From NCBI GenBank assembly GCA_945861675.1, contig CAMAVY010000016.1, forward strand, positions 1 to 41,192: 41,192 bases of DNA, read 5' to 3'. Position numbers and translations under genes: made by a program. Numbering within the stretch: the stretch's first letter is position 1; every line of letters starts with the position of its first letter. Shown here in pieces: positions 16,071-24,493 of this stretch. Under the pieces are notes generated by a model that did no database searches, had not been told where the DNA came from, and saw only the letters and a list, made by a program, of their open reading frames with translations. The DNA is from Klebsiella pneumoniae. Its GTDB lineage: Bacteria > Pseudomonadota > Gammaproteobacteria > Pseudomonadales > Azotimanducaceae.

Positions 16071-16109
16071 ATGGCCGTTAGACATGGCCGTTAGACATGG
16101 CCGCTAGAC
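16071..16109 (+). repeat. 13-bp tandem repeat (3 copies) spanning the PBP1b start codon
   Basis: ATGGCCGTTAGAC occurs at 16071-16083 and 16084-16096, and ATGGCCGCTAGAC at 16097-16109. Each copy begins with ATG; the third ATG is the start of the PBP1b gene. Because 13 is not a multiple of three, the first two ATGs open tiny overlapping frames (MAVRHGR then stop), ending at 16094 and 16107. No good Shine-Dalgarno precedes the third copy. Confidence 0.9.
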
Positions 16110-18535
16110 GAGCCTGGGTCTGGCTCGGCGTGCTGCTGACGGTCATCACGGTCGGCACGTTGCTGCTGGCGGCGTACATGGTGTTTCTCGATCGCGAGAT
16201 CACGCAGCAATTCGATGGCCGGCGCTGGGACGTACCGGCGCAGGTGTTTGCGCGCCCGGTCGAGCTGTACGTGGGGCGGGCCTTCAGCGCGGATGCGTTT
16301 GCCCGCGAACTGCGTCGACTGGGATATCGAGAGGTTGCCACCTCGAAGCGCGCCGGCACCTTTCACCGCTCGCAGACAGCCCTCGGCGGGCGGGTAGACC
16401 TGGTCTCGCGGCGCTTCCAGTTCTGGGACGCTGTGCAGCCTGTGCAGCGCATCGTCGTGCAGTTCCACGAGAACAGTCTGACGGGGCTGCGTGTCAACCG
16501 CGCGCCCGCGGCGCTCGTGCGGCTGGATCCGCTGCTGATTGGCAGCATCTTTCCTGCACATGGCGAAGATCGTCTCATCGTGCGTCCGGACGAAGTGCCA
16601 CCGCTTCTGCCTGCGGGCCTCAAGGCTGTTGAAGATCAACGCTTCGATGCGCACCCGGGCGTCGACCCACTCGGCATCCTGCGGGCGATCTGGGTGAACC
16701 TACGGGCCGGTGAGCGCCGCGAAGGCGCAAGCACCCTCACACAGCAGTTGGTGCGCTCGTACTTTCTCACCACCGAGCGCACCTTCACGCGCAAGATCGT
16801 CGAAGCCTTGATGGCGATCATTCTCGAGCTGCGCTACACCAAGCGCGACCTCATGAACGCCTACATCAACGAAGTATTTCTCGGGCAGGAGGGCGAGCGG
16901 GCCATCCACGGCTTTGGTCTCGCCGCGCAGTTCTACTTCGGCAAGCCGCTCGCCGAATTGCAGCCGCATGAAATTGCCACGCTCATTGCTATTGTGCGTG
17001 GCCCGTCGTTCTACAACCCGCGCAATCACGCCGAGCGTGCGCATGCACGGCGCGACCTTGTGCTGACGGTGATGCATGAGCGCGGTGTGCTCGATGCATC
17101 GACGCGTGATCGCGCCATCGCTGCGGAATTCTCGGTGCTCGATCGGCCGTCGCGCAGCTCTGCCTACTACCCTGCGTTCATGGATCTGGTGCGGCGCCAG
17201 CTTGGCAATGAATACGATGACCGCGCGCTGACGCAGGTCGGGTTGCGCATCTTCACGACCCTGGATCCCTACTCGCAGTCCAATCTCGAGCAGATTCTCT
17301 CGAAGGGCGTGGATCGACTGCAGCGGCAGCTGCCGCGCAAACGTGGCGTGCAGCTGGAAGGTGCGGGTGTTGTCACCACGGTCCAGGGTGGCGAAGTGCT
17401 GGCCATCATCGGTGGGCGCCGCGCTGCATTCGCTGGCTACAACCGTGCGCTGGATGCGCGCCGACAGATTGGCTCGCTGGTGAAGCCGGCGCTGTATACA
17501 GCCGCGTTTGCGCAGCGCCGTTACAACCTTGCCAGCGTCGTCGACGACGCATCGCTGACAGTGGAAATGGGGGGCGGCGAGAGCTGGCAGCCGCAGAACT
17601 ACGACGGCGTCTACGATGGGCCGAAGCCGCTGGTGCGCGCATTGGCGCAATCGACCAACACAGTGGCCGTGCGCGTTGGTTGGGATGCGGGGCTGGATGA
17701 TGTCGCCGACCTGATCGAACGCATGAGCGGGCACCGCAAAGTGCCGCGTTTTCCGGCGTTGCTGCTCGGCGCGGTGGAGTTGTCGCCGTTCGAAGTTGCG
17801 CAGCTGTACAACACGCAGGCCAACCTTGGCTTTCGCACGCCGTTGCGCGCCGTGACTGCAGTGGTCGATGCGAAGGGCAAGCCACTGGATCGTTTCACAT
17901 TGGAACTCGAGCAGGTCGTGCAAGCGGCGGCGGCCTACCAGGTGAACGAGGGGCTGGTGCAGGTCATGCAGCGTGGCACGGCGCGCGGTGTGGCCGGTCA
18001 ACTGCCCGAGGGCATTGTCTTCGCCGGCAAGTCGGGCACAACGAACGACTATCGCGACAGCTGGTTCGCCGGCTTCTCGGGCGAGCACGTGGCCGTGGTG
18101 TGGGTGGGCGATGACTCGAACAAAGTCACGGGGTTCTCCGGCAGCCGCGGCGCGCTGTCCATCTGGGCACCGTTGATGGCTGCGTTGCATAACAAGTCCT
18201 ACGACCCGCCACTCCCCGCGGGTATGGAACAGCAGTGGGTGGACTTCAACAGCGGGCTCGGCGCGCTGCAGGGATGTGGTGATGCCGTCATGCTGCCACT
18301 GCCGATTGGCACGCGGCTGCCGATGCGACCCGAGTGCGTGTTGCCGGAGGGTTCGGGAGAAATGTCGGATGAAGCTGCGTTAGCCAACCGCCCCACTGGC
18401 GCGGGCGTCGACGTAGCGGAGGGCGCTTCGTCGTCTGGCCCTGCGGCCCCCGACAACGGTCAAGCGACTGAACGTAAACCTGTTGGCACACCTGCTGATC
18501 GGATGCGTGACTGGTTGCGTCGTGTGTTCGAATAG
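16097..18535 (+). CDS. mrcB: Class A penicillin-binding protein 1b (bifunctional transglycosylase/transpeptidase)
   Basis: An 812-residue inner-membrane enzyme that polymerises lipid II and cross-links peptidoglycan. It has a very short cytoplasmic tail, one transmembrane helix (~8-30) and the UB2H-like WDVPAQVFARPVELYVG region. A GT51 domain follows with catalytic E179 in VEDQRFDAHPG, then GASTLTQQLVR and NEVFLGQ. The transpeptidase domain has S460-L-V-K463, S519-T-N521 and K645-S-G-T-T. The C-terminal tail is low complexity. Length is typical for MrcB. ATG 16097 lies in a 13-bp tandem repeat that supplies two decoy ATGs. The TPR lipoprotein downstream is a common neighbour of mrcB in gammaproteobacteria such as Pseudomonas. 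Confidence 0.95.
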   Translation: MAARRAWVWLGVLLTVITVGTLLLAAYMVFLDREITQQFDGRRWDVPAQVFARPVELYVGRAFSADAFARELRRLGYREVATSKRAGTFHRSQTALGGRVDLVSRRFQFWDAVQPVQRIVVQFHENSLTGLRVNRAPAALVRLDPLLIGSIFPAHGEDRLIVRPDEVPPLLPAGLKAVEDQRFDAHPGVDPLGILRAIWVNLRAGERREGASTLTQQLVRSYFLTTERTFTRKIVEALMAIILELRYTKRDLMNAYINEVFLGQEGERAIHGFGLAAQFYFGKPLAELQPHEIATLIAIVRGPSFYNPRNHAERAHARRDLVLTVMHERGVLDASTRDRAIAAEFSVLDRPSRSSAYYPAFMDLVRRQLGNEYDDRALTQVGLRIFTTLDPYSQSNLEQILSKGVDRLQRQLPRKRGVQLEGAGVVTTVQGGEVLAIIGGRRAAFAGYNRALDARRQIGSLVKPALYTAAFAQRRYNLASVVDDASLTVEMGGGESWQPQNYDGVYDGPKPLVRALAQSTNTVAVRVGWDAGLDDVADLIERMSGHRKVPRFPALLLGAVELSPFEVAQLYNTQANLGFRTPLRAVTAVVDAKGKPLDRFTLELEQVVQAAAAYQVNEGLVQVMQRGTARGVAGQLPEGIVFAGKSGTTNDYRDSWFAGFSGEHVAVVWVGDDSNKVTGFSGSRGALSIWAPLMAALHNKSYDPPLPAGMEQQWVDFNSGLGALQGCGDAVMLPLPIGTRLPMRPECVLPEGSGEMSDEAALANRPTGAGVDVAEGASSSGPAAPDNGQATERKPVGTPADRMRDWLRRVFE

Positions 18536-18615
18536 CCGCCGCGCCAGGTTCTGCGCCTTGAGCTGTTCCTGCGCGTGCTGAAGTGTTCCTGGATGTGCTG
18601 TTTCGGACGATGTGA

Positions 18616-19182
18616 ATGACGATGCAGATTCGGGTTCGCCAGAGCCCATATTTTCGTTTTCGGCAGATGGCCGCCGTCCTCTGCGCGGGTCTTGCGCTGT
18701 CAGGCTGCGCGCAGAGCGGTAGCTCCGGCACGTTTGTGCCGCCGCCTGCACCTGTGCAAACGGCGCCGGCGCCGGCGGTCAAACCGTCTGCTACCCAACC
18801 ACCGCCCGCCGTCGTGCCTGCACCTTCGGCAGCGCCAGCGACGCCCGCAGTTCCCGGGCCGGCAGCCAATGCGGCGACCGGCGTCACCGGGCGCGGTGCG
18901 ATGGCGGCGGTAGGTCTGAGCGCGGCCAGCGCGTCGCTGATGAGTTCGGCAAACCAACATGCAGGCGCGGGCGACCTTGCTGCAGCGGCGGCGGACATCG
19001 AACACGCGCTCAGCATAGAACCAGCGCAACCGCGACTGTGGCTCGAACTGGGTGAGCTGCGGCTGCGCCAGGGGCTGCGCGATCAGGCGCGCAATATGGC
19101 GCGCAAGGCGCTCACGTTGGTCGGCAGCGATGCGGGTCTGAGCGCGCGCGCCGCGGACCTGCTGCGGCGAACGAGTCGCTGA
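18616..19182 (+). CDS. Lipoprotein with C-terminal TPR-like domain
   Basis: A 188-residue protein with a lipoprotein signal: hydrophobic VLCAGLALSGC with lipidated Cys31 (L-S-G-C). A Pro/Ala-rich, probably disordered linker (~40-90) follows, then a helical repeat region of about 75 residues (AAADIEHALSIEPAQPRLWLELGELRLRQGLRDQARNMARKAL reads as TPR helices). Start at 18616 or ATG 18622. It follows mrcB by 80 bases on the same strand, a gap holding an imperfect 18-base direct repeat (TGTTCCTG...GTGCTG). By position it may modulate PBP1b from the outer membrane, as LpoB does elsewhere, but it is not LpoB-like in sequence; that role is conjecture. Confidence 0.82.
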   Translation: MTMQIRVRQSPYFRFRQMAAVLCAGLALSGCAQSGSSGTFVPPPAPVQTAPAPAVKPSATQPPPAVVPAPSAAPATPAVPGPAANAATGVTGRGAMAAVGLSAASASLMSSANQHAGAGDLAAAAADIEHALSIEPAQPRLWLELGELRLRQGLRDQARNMARKALTLVGSDAGLSARAADLLRRTSR

Positions 19183-19244
19183 AGCGCAGCGCTCAGGGTG
19201 ACTCGGCCGATACACATCGCGGCAGCGGATTGTCCCGAGAACGA

Positions 19245-20075
19245 TTAGTGCGGATCGTCCGCACTGTGCATCCAGCCGAACAGCTTCTGCCGCAAGGCAC
19301 TGTTGAGCCGGGCCGCGTATTCGCTTTCTTCCAGCGCTTCCGCGTGGATGACGCGTGCGCCGTATAGACCGTAGGTCGTTTGCAGCTCGGCCCGGAAGCG
19401 ATCGGCGATCTTTCTCGGCCGGTGTTCAAACCAGCGCATCAGCCAATCCCGGCGATCCTCTGCTTGCGTGGGCACAGTGTCGCGACCATCGAGCCACGGC
19501 AGCCATTCGAAGACCTGCGATGCGTGGCACGCGAGCATGTCGATGATGCCGCGCATCTGCGGGCCGACATCTACGACGAGATCGGCGCGAAACGGATTGG
19601 GACGCGAAAAGAAGTCTGTCATGAACATGACCACCGGATCCTGGCGCAGCGCGGCCACGTCTGGCGCGACATGCGGCACGCGCACCATGAATGATGCGTC
19701 CTGAACCAACTGACCGACCGCGCGGTGATCAGGGTGATAGTCGTTGGTGCGATGGGTGATGACCAGGTCCGGGCCAAAGGATCGAATGGCACGGATGATC
19801 TGCAATCGCGCTGGAAGCGAGGCGGTGAGCGCGCCGTCCGGCCATTGCCACACTTCCGTGTCGAAGCCAAACAGCGCGGCTGCGCTGGCGGACTCCGCGC
19901 GCCGCACCTCGGCCAATGCGTTGGGCTGCAGCAGGTGATGGCCCGCTGAGCCATCGGTCACCGAGGTCACCTTGACCACATGCCCTGCGTTGCAGAAGCG
20001 CTGCATGATGCCGCCGACATGGAACTCGGCATCGTCCGGATGTGCGCCGATCACCAGCAGTCGCAACGCACTCAT
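19245..20075 (-). CDS. PIG-L (LmbE-like) family deacetylase
   Basis: A 276-residue zinc-dependent deacetylase-fold protein. ATG 20075 starts LRLLVIGAHPDDAEFHVGG, which carries the catalytic HPDD (12-15); THRTNDYHPDHRAVG provides the second His cluster near residue 115. Relatives remove N-acetyl groups from GlcNAc-containing small molecules (GlcNAc-PI, mycothiol or bacillithiol precursors, antibiotics). The start codon overlaps the Lon stop by the 4-base ATGA, so it is translated as part of a lon transcript. It converges with the TPR lipoprotein gene. Substrate is unknown; no thiol-cofactor gene is nearby. Confidence 0.9.
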   Translation of the reverse strand: MSALRLLVIGAHPDDAEFHVGGIMQRFCNAGHVVKVTSVTDGSAGHHLLQPNALAEVRRAESASAAALFGFDTEVWQWPDGALTASLPARLQIIRAIRSFGPDLVITHRTNDYHPDHRAVGQLVQDASFMVRVPHVAPDVAALRQDPVVMFMTDFFSRPNPFRADLVVDVGPQMRGIIDMLACHASQVFEWLPWLDGRDTVPTQAEDRRDWLMRWFEHRPRKIADRFRAELQTTYGLYGARVIHAEALEESEYAARLNSALRQKLFGWMHSADDPH

Positions 20076-22453
20076 TCGGACGACAGCGCTTCGGCCAGTA
20101 CCTCGTCGATGCGGTCGACCAGCACGAACTTCAGATCCGCGCGCACATGCTCGGGCAGCTTGTCCAGGTCGTGTTCGTTCTCGCGCGGCAGCACGATCAC
20201 ACGCATGCCGGCACGATGCGCCGCCAGCACTTTCTCCTTGATGCCGCCAACCGGCAGTACCAGGCCGCTCAAGGTGATCTCGCCCGTCATCGCGAGATCG
20301 CTGCGCACTGCGCGATCCAGGTACAGCGAGGCGAGTGCGGTGGCCATCGTGACGCCTGCGGAGGGCCCGTCCTTCGGCACCGCGCCCGCAGGCACATGCA
20401 CGTGCACGCCTGTGTCGGTCATCCGGCTCGGTTCGATGCCAAGGCTGCTGCTCGCACTCCACAACCAGCTGCGCGCTGCCTTTACCGACTCCTGCATCAC
20501 GTCACCCAGCTGGCCTGTCAGCGTGAGTTTTTCTTCGCGCGGTGTGGTGGTGGCTTCCACGTACAACACATCGCCGCCTGCCTCTGTCCAGGCCAGTCCG
20601 GCGGCAACACCCGGGCGCAGCGTCTTGCGCGCCTTCTCCGGGAAGAAGCGTTCCGGCCCCAACAGTTCTGGAAGGCTGCTGATGTCGATGGGAAGTACGG
20701 GTTTGCCTTCGAGCAGCTTACGCGCCTGCTTGCGGGCAATGCGGCCGATCGTGCGTTCAAGCGTGCGTACGCCGGCCTCGCGCGTGTAGCGCGCGATCAC
20801 GGCAGAGAGCGCAGGCGCATCGATGTTCAGCTGCTCTGGCGTAAGGCCCGCATCCTGCTGCTGGCGCGGCAGCAGATAACGCCGCGCGATCTGCTCCTTC
20901 TCGCTCTGGCTGTAGCCTGAAAGCTGCAGTACTTCCATGCGATCGAGCAGCGGCCGTGGAATGGTCTCCAGACTGTTGGCGGTTGTCACAAACAGCACCT
21001 TCGACAGATCGAAGGCCATGTTCAGGTAGTTGTCGCGGAATTCGCTGTTCTGCGCCGGGTCAAGAATCTCCATCAGCGCGGCCGCAGGGTCGCCGCGGAA
21101 GTCGCGGCCGAGTTTGTCGATCTCGTCCAGCATCAGCATGGGGTTGGCCACTTTGGCGCGCCGCAAGGCCTGCAGAATGCGTCCCGGCATGGCGCCGACG
21201 TACGTGCGGCGATGGCCGCGCAATTCGGCTTCGTCGTGCATGCCGCCCAGCGACAGGCGCTCGAACTTGCGTCCGATGGCGCGTGCGATCGATTGCCCGA
21301 GTGACGTCTTGCCAACGCCCGGCGGACCTACGAAGCACAGGATCGGCGCCTTGGCTTTCGGGTTCAGCGCCATGACCGCCAGAAATTCCAGAATGCGCTC
21401 CTTCACGTCCTCGAGACCAAAGTGGTCTTCATCGAGAATGTTGTGCGCGCGCGCGAGGTCCAGGTTGTCTTCGGTGACATCGGTCCAGGGCAGCTCGATG
21501 ACCAGCTCAAGATAGGCGCGCACCATCTGATAGTCGGCCGCATTGGGCGACATGCGTTCCAGGCGGCGGCACTCGCGTTCCGCTTCTGTGCGGACGGCTT
21601 CCGGCAGTTTGGCGTCGCGAAAACGCCGACGCATTTCTGCCGCATCCGATTCGGGCTGAGCATCGTCACCCAGCGCCTGTTCGATGGCGCGCTTCTGCTG
21701 GCGCAACATCTGATCGCGTTGCGCCTTCTCGACATCGCTGTTGGCTTTGCCAGCGATTTCCTTGCGCAACTGCGCCACCGCCAGCTCGTGCTGCAGAATT
21801 TCGTGCAGGCGCTGCTGCACGTCGCGCGCGCTGTCGGCTTCCAGCACGTGTTGCTGCCGGGCCAGATCGAGGTTGGCCAGCGATGCCATGCGATAGGCCT
21901 GCATCAGCGGGTCCTGCAACGACTCGATCAGCTGCCTGAACACTTTCAGCCCGTTGCCCGGGTCGATGAGTTCGGCGATGGAACGGCCGAGCACGAGGTT
22001 CTCGCGCGCGTAGGCATCGGCCTCGGAGTATTCGGCGCGCAACTCTGGCGCGGTGGGCGCGTGCGCTTCGTCACTCAGCGCATTGGCGGCCAGGCTCATC
22101 GGCAACGTGGGCAGCAACTCGTAGTTCACACACAGGTAGGGCTCGTCCTGCGTGCTTTCTCTGAGCCGCACGCGCGCAAGCCCCTGCACTGCAATCTGAG
22201 CGCCGTTGTCGCCGCGATCGACGCGCCGCACGACGACCAGCGTGCCAATGTCGGCCAAGCCGGCGCGATCCGGGTTTTCGTCTTCGGGGTTGCGCTGCGA
22301 CACGCAGATGAAGCGCTTCTCGTCTTCGGTCTGGGCGAGCGCTGCGTTCAACGCCGCAGTCGAGCGCGGCCGACCGACAGCCAGCGGTACCACCAGCTGT
22401 GGATACACCACGGTGTTCTTAAGCGGCAGGACGGGCAGGGGGCCTTGGCTCAT
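20072..22453 (-). CDS. lon: ATP-dependent serine protease Lon
   Basis: A 793-residue homolog of protease La, the cytoplasmic AAA+ protease for misfolded and regulatory proteins. Domain order is a LON substrate-binding N-domain (LPVLPLKNTVVYPQLVVPL), a coiled-coil middle, and an AAA+ module with GPPGVGKTS (~375) and MLDEIDKLGRDFRGDPAAAL. The protease domain has catalytic Ser in KDGPSAGV (~695) and Lys in GGIKEKVLAAHRAG (~738), the usual ~43-residue spacing. A strong Shine-Dalgarno (GAGGAA) precedes ATG 22453. A heat-shock-like CTTGAAA element lies ~56 bases upstream. The PIG-L gene downstream is coupled by ATGA. Confidence 0.97.
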   Translation of the reverse strand: MSQGPLPVLPLKNTVVYPQLVVPLAVGRPRSTAALNAALAQTEDEKRFICVSQRNPEDENPDRAGLADIGTLVVVRRVDRGDNGAQIAVQGLARVRLRESTQDEPYLCVNYELLPTLPMSLAANALSDEAHAPTAPELRAEYSEADAYARENLVLGRSIAELIDPGNGLKVFRQLIESLQDPLMQAYRMASLANLDLARQQHVLEADSARDVQQRLHEILQHELAVAQLRKEIAGKANSDVEKAQRDQMLRQQKRAIEQALGDDAQPESDAAEMRRRFRDAKLPEAVRTEAERECRRLERMSPNAADYQMVRAYLELVIELPWTDVTEDNLDLARAHNILDEDHFGLEDVKERILEFLAVMALNPKAKAPILCFVGPPGVGKTSLGQSIARAIGRKFERLSLGGMHDEAELRGHRRTYVGAMPGRILQALRRAKVANPMLMLDEIDKLGRDFRGDPAAALMEILDPAQNSEFRDNYLNMAFDLSKVLFVTTANSLETIPRPLLDRMEVLQLSGYSQSEKEQIARRYLLPRQQQDAGLTPEQLNIDAPALSAVIARYTREAGVRTLERTIGRIARKQARKLLEGKPVLPIDISSLPELLGPERFFPEKARKTLRPGVAAGLAWTEAGGDVLYVEATTTPREEKLTLTGQLGDVMQESVKAARSWLWSASSSLGIEPSRMTDTGVHVHVPAGAVPKDGPSAGVTMATALASLYLDRAVRSDLAMTGEITLSGLVLPVGGIKEKVLAAHRAGMRVIVLPRENEHDLDKLPEHVRADLKFVLVDRIDEVLAEALSSE

Positions 22454-22486
22454 CAGTTCCTCGCGGGAGATCGATTCAACGCCTTG

Positions 22487-22515
22487 GAGTAGTGCCGAGT
22501 GCGTTGGGTTTCAAG
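22487..22515 (-). promoter_or_regulatory. Possible sigma-32 (heat-shock) promoter upstream of lon
   Basis: On the minus strand CTTGAAA (22515-22509) matches the sigma-32 -35 consensus exactly. The -10 position 14 bases later (CACTACTC) is a poor match to CCCCATNT. lon is a classic sigma-32 target, which makes the site worth recording, but the call rests on the -35 only. Confidence 0.4.
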
Positions 22516-22572
22516 GTCGGGGTGATTACTTTCGGTGCGGATGCTGGCCGCAATCCTGCACGGCGCTGGACC

Positions 22573-23355
22573 TCAAGCCAGGGAGCCGCCATCCACGGTC
22601 AGCACAGCACCATTGCAGTAGGTGCCCTCGACCGCCAGGTAAAAGATTGCCGATGCGACCTCCTCGGGCCGCCCGGGTCGGCCGAGTGGCGACACCTGGT
22701 AGCGCAACGCCTCGTTCAGGAATGGATTGGCGGCGTTGTCGAGCACCGGCGCAACCATCTCGGTGTCCACGAATCCAGGCGCCACCACGTTGCAGCGGAT
22801 GTTCTTCGGGCCGTAGGCAATGGCCATCGAGCGCGTCATGTTGACGATGCCGGCTTTGGCCGTCGCGTAGGTATGCGCATCTGCCATGCCCTTGAGTCCG
22901 CCGCCGCTGGACACATTCACGATACTGCCCGCGCCGCGTGCCTCGAACACGGCCAGCGCGTCGTGGCACAGGAAGTACACCGAATCGAGATTGATGCGCA
23001 TGACCTCGCGCCACAGATCGGGCGGCGTCGCGCCCAGCGTCGCCATGGAACCAGGATGTTCGATGCCATACGCCCAGCCCACGCCGGCGTTGTTGATCAG
23101 GATGGCGTAGTCGCCGGCGCTTTGTGCTGCCTGCAGCACAGTCAGCGCGCCATCCAGCGTGCCCACATCAGCAGCGACCGGTGTGATGCGGCCGCGCTCG
23201 CCGGCAGCGGCTTGCACCGTTTCGTTCAATTTTTCGAGTCTTCGACCGGTGGCAATCACGGTGGCACCGGCCTGTGCGAAGCGCAGCGCCGTGGCGCGGC
23301 CGATGCCGCTGCCGGCACCCGTTACAACCACCACCTGGTTGGCAAGGTCTGACAT
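22573..23355 (-). CDS. Short-chain dehydrogenase/reductase, canonical
   Basis: A 260-residue classical SDR with TGAGSGIG (12-19), NNAG (88-91), S150, Y163-ATA-K167 and a terminal VLTVDGGSLA. ATG 23355 begins the fold; the frame is open 37 codons further but without homology-like content. All catalytic residues are present. The substrate is unknown; relatives include 3-hydroxyacyl, steroid and cyclic-alcohol dehydrogenases. It is divergent from the next SDR (101-base gap) and lies 119 bases upstream of lon on the same strand. Confidence 0.92.
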   Translation of the reverse strand: MSDLANQVVVVTGAGSGIGRATALRFAQAGATVIATGRRLEKLNETVQAAAGERGRITPVAADVGTLDGALTVLQAAQSAGDYAILINNAGVGWAYGIEHPGSMATLGATPPDLWREVMRINLDSVYFLCHDALAVFEARGAGSIVNVSSGGGLKGMADAHTYATAKAGIVNMTRSMAIAYGPKNIRCNVVAPGFVDTEMVAPVLDNAANPFLNEALRYQVSPLGRPGRPEEVASAIFYLAVEGTYCNGAVLTVDGGSLA

Positions 23356-23456
23356 GCGCGCTGATCTCCCGTCTTGTCGTAGCTGGACTGCGTGGACGAG
23401 TGTGCACTGTGTGGGGCACAGTCGTCCGCCGGCCGCGACACCAGGTGGTTCACAGG

Positions 23457-24473
23457 ATGACGACACTCACCGGGCGTCCGCTGACGGGAAAAGTCGCAAT
23501 TGTGGCGGGCGCTACGCGCGGAGCGGGTCGCGGTATCGCCCGGATGCTCGGCGAAGCGGGCGCGACGGTGTACTGCACCGGACGCAGCACACATGGGTCT
23601 CCTGGCCCGACCGGCCGCCCGGAAACGATTGAGGAAACCGCAGAGCTCGTGACGATGGCGGGCGGGCTGGGCATCGCGGTGCCCGTCGATCACAGCTACG
23701 AGCAGGCTGTTGCCGCGCTGGTGACCCAGGTGTGCGGCGAATCGCAGCGCATCGACATGCTTGTCAACGACATCTGGGGCGGAGACGAGCTGACCGACTG
23801 GCAGCCCTTTTGGACCCTGGAGACAAGTCGTGGCTTCGCGATGCTCGACCGCGCAGTGCGCACGCACATCATCACCAGCCGGCACGTCGCGCCGGTGCTG
23901 GTTGCGCAGAAGTCCGGACTCATCGTTGAGGTGACCGATGGCGATCACGCGGGCTATCGAGGTTCGCTGTTCTACGATCTGGCCAAGAACGCCACGATCC
24001 GCCTGGCCTTTGCAATGGCAGAAGAGTTGCGGCCGCATGGCGCGACGGCGCTGGCCGTGACACCAGGCTTTCTCCGTTCGGAAGAGATGCTCGACCGCTT
24101 TGGCGTCAGCGCAAGCAACTGGCGAGACGCCATTCCGCGGGTGCAAGGTTTCGAGGCGTCCGAAACGCCTTGTTTCGTCGGGCGTGGCGTAGCGGCACTC
24201 GGCGCGGATCCGCAGGTACGGCGCAAGACAGGTGGCGTCTATGCCAGCTGGACGCTTGCGCGTGAGTATGGCTTCGCAGATATCGATGGCGAACAACCGG
24301 ATTGGGGCGCGTTCGTCGAGCGCTCGCTTTCGAGCATTCTCGCGCGCGGCGGCCCGACGGACGCAAAGGAGCGCTTGTGGCTTGATTCCTGGTATGGCCA
24401 GTTGCGTGACGCGCCGCAGTGGCAGCCACTGATGAATCGCATCCGCGCGGCACGCGCGGGCTGGGCACGCTGA
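23457..24473 (+). CDS. SDR family oxidoreductase, long DHRS1-like type
   Basis: A 338-residue SDR, longer than the ~250-residue classical form. ATG 23457 precedes GKVAIVAGATRGAGRGIARML (cofactor motif AGATRGAGRG). VNDIWGGDEL takes the place of NNAG, and Y-DLA-K (SLFYDLAKNA) supplies the catalytic Tyr and Lys. It has a C-terminal extension of roughly 80 residues (after TGGVYASWTLAREYGF), as in DHRS1-like SDRs. Cofactor is probably NADP because of the GRSTHG segment after the second strand. Function is otherwise unknown. It converges with the ABC permease gene 20 bases away. Confidence 0.85.
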   Translation: MTTLTGRPLTGKVAIVAGATRGAGRGIARMLGEAGATVYCTGRSTHGSPGPTGRPETIEETAELVTMAGGLGIAVPVDHSYEQAVAALVTQVCGESQRIDMLVNDIWGGDELTDWQPFWTLETSRGFAMLDRAVRTHIITSRHVAPVLVAQKSGLIVEVTDGDHAGYRGSLFYDLAKNATIRLAFAMAEELRPHGATALAVTPGFLRSEEMLDRFGVSASNWRDAIPRVQGFEASETPCFVGRGVAALGADPQVRRKTGGVYASWTLAREYGFADIDGEQPDWGAFVERSLSSILARGGPTDAKERLWLDSWYGQLRDAPQWQPLMNRIRAARAGWAR

Positions 24474-24493
24474 GCGACGCCAACGCGGTGTGT

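Noticed and set aside
16700-18190. 496-codon minus-strand open frame
   Set aside because: It lies wholly antisense to PBP1b, whose motifs are all in place; such shadows are expected in high-GC DNA.
21422-22492. 356-codon plus-strand open frame
   Set aside because: Antisense to lon with no recognisable domain and a shadow-like composition.
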